From Dyella_B jejuensis (GTDB taxonomy: Bacteria > Pseudomonadota > Gammaproteobacteria > Xanthomonadales > Rhodanobacteraceae): DNA of 64,000 nt. The stretch is taken from NCBI RefSeq assembly GCF_044904675.1, contig NZ_JADIKJ010000002.1, positions 1-64,000 of the forward strand, read 5' to 3'. Positions 62,080-64,000 of this stretch are shown one piece after another. Numbering within the stretch: the stretch's first letter is position 1; every line of letters begins with the position of its first letter. Both the position numbers and the translations under genes were made by a program. The notes beneath the pieces are model-generated. The model worked only from the letters and a program-made list of their open reading frames with translations. It ran no database searches and was not told the origin of the DNA.

Positions 62080-63069
62080 TTACAACGGAGACGGTCCGGG
62101 CGTTTCCAGCGCATCGAGCGGACGGCTCATGCATTTCTCGTGGCTTTGGCGCGTGGCCTCCGGCAAGCGCTCGGCCAGGAAGTCCACCAGCGCACGCACA
62201 CCGGGCAACATGCCGCGCCGGCTCGGATAGACAAAATGCATCACGCCCTGCGGCGCACTCCACTCTGGCAGTACCACTTCCAATTCGCCGCGCGTGATGG
62301 CCGGCGCACATACGAATTCGGGCAGCAACGTCACGCCGATGCCTCGCCGCGCGGCCTCCAGCAATACCGCGAAATCACCGGTAATCAGGCGCGCCTGCAC
62401 GTCCACGCTAACCCGCTCACCCTTGGCATCGATCAGTTCCCAGACCTGCGCGCCTTCATGCTCCTGCATGGACAGCGCCGGCAGGCGCGCCAGATCGTCC
62501 GGGTGCATGGGGCGGCCATGCGCCTTGAGCAGGGCTGGGCTCGCCACCGGCAACACGCGCGATTGGCTGAAGCTTCGCACGATCATGTTGGCGTCCGTAT
62601 CGAGCTTGCTTCGCACCCGGATAGCCAGGTCGAAGCCTTCGCCGATCAGATCGACGCGGCGGTTGTTCGATAGCACCCTGACCTGCAGCTTGGGATACAT
62701 CGCCATGAATTCCGGCAGGATGTAAGCTAGTACAGTCTGCGCGATCGATACCGGACAGCTGAGCCGAACTACGCCACGCGGTTCGGCACGCAATTCCTCT
62801 ACCGCGTCCTGCGCGGCGCGCGCCTCCTCCAGCACGGCCCGGCAATGGCCATAAAAACGTTCGCCGACATCGGTCACCACGAAGCGCCGGGTGGTCCGTT
62901 GTAGCAGACGCACTCCCAGACGGTCCTCCAACTGGGCAATACGCTTGCTCAGCCTGGACTTAGGCACTCCCAGGGCCCGCCCTGCCGCCGAAAAGCCACC
63001 GTGCTCCACCACGGCCGCAAAGAAATACAGGTCGTTCAAATCCTGCATCGCACCCGGTAAGGCCGCCAT
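62080..63069 (-). CDS. LysR-family transcriptional regulator
   Basis: A 329-residue regulator: winged helix-turn-helix (about 8-67; DLYFFAAVVEHGGFSAAGRALGVPKSRLSKR is the family signature, spread over residues 13-43) plus a periplasmic-binding-like effector domain (about 95-300). It is divergent from azoR, which LysR relatives often control. ATG 63069 follows AGAGGG; ATG 63048 is a possible alternative. Confidence 0.92.
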   Translation of the reverse strand: MAALPGAMQDLNDLYFFAAVVEHGGFSAAGRALGVPKSRLSKRIAQLEDRLGVRLLQRTTRRFVVTDVGERFYGHCRAVLEEARAAQDAVEELRAEPRGVVRLSCPVSIAQTVLAYILPEFMAMYPKLQVRVLSNNRRVDLIGEGFDLAIRVRSKLDTDANMIVRSFSQSRVLPVASPALLKAHGRPMHPDDLARLPALSMQEHEGAQVWELIDAKGERVSVDVQARLITGDFAVLLEAARRGIGVTLLPEFVCAPAITRGELEVVLPEWSAPQGVMHFVYPSRRGMLPGVRALVDFLAERLPEATRQSHEKCMSRPLDALETPGPSPL

Positions 63070-63085
63070 CGTTGTTTCCCTCTTG

Positions 63086-63098
63086 GAACAATAAGTTC
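63086..63098. promoter_or_regulatory. Candidate LysR binding site
   Basis: GAAC-AATAA-GTTC, a 4-bp dyad with a 5-base centre, lies 17 bases upstream of the regulator start in the 113-bp divergent region; further GTTC half-sites occur at 63117 and 63126. Weak evidence. Confidence 0.35.
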
Positions 63099-63182
63099 AG
63101 GGATACCTATCTTATCGTTCATTTGTTCTGAATCTATCTTTATTCCAGCGTCGGCCTGCCCGACTGGAATTGAGAAATCACC

Positions 63183-63764
63183 ATGAAACTCCTGCATCTT
63201 GACGCAAGTGCGCTGGGCCAACATTCCGTCTCGCGCGAGCTGACGGCCGCCATCGTGGCCCGGGTCGCCCAGGAACACCCCTCCCTGGCGATCAACTATC
63301 GCGACCTGACCGCCCAGCCGCTGCCGCATTGGGCACCGGTGGTCGATGCCGAGAGCGAAGCGGCGAAGCTTGGCCAACAAGTCATGGACGAATTCCTGGC
63401 CGCCGATGTGATCGTGATCGGGGCGCCGATGTACAACTTCTCGATCCCCAGCCAGCTAAAGGCCTGGATCGATCGCGTATTGGTCGCCGGCCAGACGTTC
63501 CGCTACACCGAAAATGGCCCCCAGGGGCTGGCCGGCGGCAAGCGCGTGATCGTGGCGTCCAGCCGTGGCGGCATCTATAGCAGCGGTCCGGCAACCAGCC
63601 TGGATTTCCAGGAAGCCTACCTGCGCACCGTGCTGGGCTTCATCGGTATTACGGATGTGCATTTCATTCGCGCCGAGGGCATAGCCATGGGCGGCGAGCA
63701 CAAGACGAAGTCGATCGCCCTGGCGCACGACACCATCGGCAACATGGTCACCAAAGCTGCCTGA
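63183..63764 (+). CDS. azoR: FMN-dependent NADH-azoreductase
   Basis: A 193-residue flavodoxin-fold quinone/azo reductase. It has the phosphate-binding LHLDASALGQHSVSRELT, the FMN contact region APMYNFSIPSQLKAWIDRVLVAG and VASSRGG. It would reduce quinones, azo compounds or nitro groups with NADH. Divergent from the LysR regulator. Confidence 0.94.
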   Translation: MKLLHLDASALGQHSVSRELTAAIVARVAQEHPSLAINYRDLTAQPLPHWAPVVDAESEAAKLGQQVMDEFLAADVIVIGAPMYNFSIPSQLKAWIDRVLVAGQTFRYTENGPQGLAGGKRVIVASSRGGIYSSGPATSLDFQEAYLRTVLGFIGITDVHFIRAEGIAMGGEHKTKSIALAHDTIGNMVTKAA

Positions 63765-63786
63765 TCTCGGTCTGGAACATTCCATA

Positions 63787-63811
63787 GGGAGCGCCCTGCA
63801 TGGGCGCTCCC
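63787..63811. terminator. Bidirectional hairpin between azoR and zipA
   Basis: Perfect 10-bp stem GGGAGCGCCC/GGGCGCTCCC with a 5-base loop between convergent genes; no T-tract. Confidence 0.65.
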
Positions 63812-63827
63812 TTGCATGGGTCGCAGA

Positions 63828-64000
63828 TCAATGGCCGAAACGGATCTCGCCGCCGTCGTGCTCTCGGTCCCAGCCTCGCAGCTCGTCGCGGATGTGGGCA
63901 ATGCGCTGGCGGCCGAGTGCGTTGCGTTCCTCGTCCAGCACCAGGCCATCCAGCAGCTCAGCCAAACGCTGGGCAGTCGGCAACATCGCGTCCCAGGCAT
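63828..64000 (-). CDS. zipA: Cell division protein ZipA, C-terminal end (partial)
   Basis: The last 56 residues of a protein running off the window. The end reads MLPTAQRLAELLDGLVLDEERN, then LGRQRIAHIRDELRGWDRE, which matches the closing helices of the ZipA FtsZ-binding domain (the MLxxAExLAxxLxGxLxDDxxxxxTxQxI pattern). ZipA anchors the FtsZ ring to the inner membrane. Only the tail is seen, so the call is moderate. Confidence 0.65.
   Translation of the reverse strand, partial: AWDAMLPTAQRLAELLDGLVLDEERNALGRQRIAHIRDELRGWDREHDGGEIRFGH

Overview
The window looks like a chromosomal segment of a high-GC gammaproteobacterium of the Xanthomonadales/Lysobacterales, most likely Rhodanobacteraceae (Dyella/Frateuria/Luteibacter-like). 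The grounds are gene order and families, not a database search: rpoE-rseA-degP(mucD) without rseB running into lepA-lepB-DUF4845-rnc-era-recO, a tRNA-Leu-tig-clpP-clpX-lon-hupB-tRNA-Val-tRNA-Asp-ppiD-fabI block, a methylthioinosine phosphorylase beside nagZ, and a LysR/AzoR pair. Almost everything is core genome; I see no prophage, CRISPR array or obvious defence island.

Layout. 1-484 is the end of an IS481-family element abutting a CTAG target. 0.76-9.3 kb holds metabolic and envelope genes: aldehyde dehydrogenase, an AraC regulator divergent from a zinc alcohol dehydrogenase with a clear operator, a YdcF-type protein, YigZ, an acyltransferase, an ABC exporter and a cold-shock protein. 9.5-13.8 kb is a minus-strand purine salvage/cell-wall recycling/RNA modification cluster (rlmD, CYTH, nagZ, hpt, MTI phosphorylase). 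13.9-16.7 kb holds a YdbH/AsmA-like envelope protein and an orphan receiver-Hpt protein. 16.7-25.5 kb is the sigma-E operon and its housekeeping tail, with a recognisable sigma-E-type promoter in front of rpoE.

25.6-28.7 kb carries a c-di-GMP protein (pseudo-receiver-GAF-like-GGDEF-EAL) overlapping a small gene of unknown function. 28.9-36 kb holds a FadB/FadJ-like beta-oxidation protein, DUF2058, slyX, ugd, an FKBP isomerase and a Kef-type antiporter with an unusual C-terminus. tRNA-Ala-Glu-Asp follow, then DUF1249, ppsR and divergent ppsA, a second signal peptidase and tRNA-Ser. 41.5-43.9 kb is a small accessory pocket (DUF998 protein, acyltransferase, repeat-rich intergenic DNA). 44.1-49 kb has a PP2C phosphatase and the dnaQ-rnhA-methyltransferase-gloB-mltD neighbourhood.

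49-59.1 kb is the protein-quality-control block, ending in fabI, which is broken twice (ATG to ACG at the start and a 2-nt frameshift). 59.3-60 kb is a five-tRNA operon with promoter and terminator. 60.1-64 kb carries an omega-amidase/aminotransferase overlapping pair, a LysR regulator divergent from AzoR, and the 3' end of a probable zipA.

The most notable observations are the decayed fabI, the AraC and sigma-E regulatory sites, the unknown protein coupled to the c-di-GMP enzyme, and the repeat-bearing intergenic regions near 42.4 kb and 52.75 kb.
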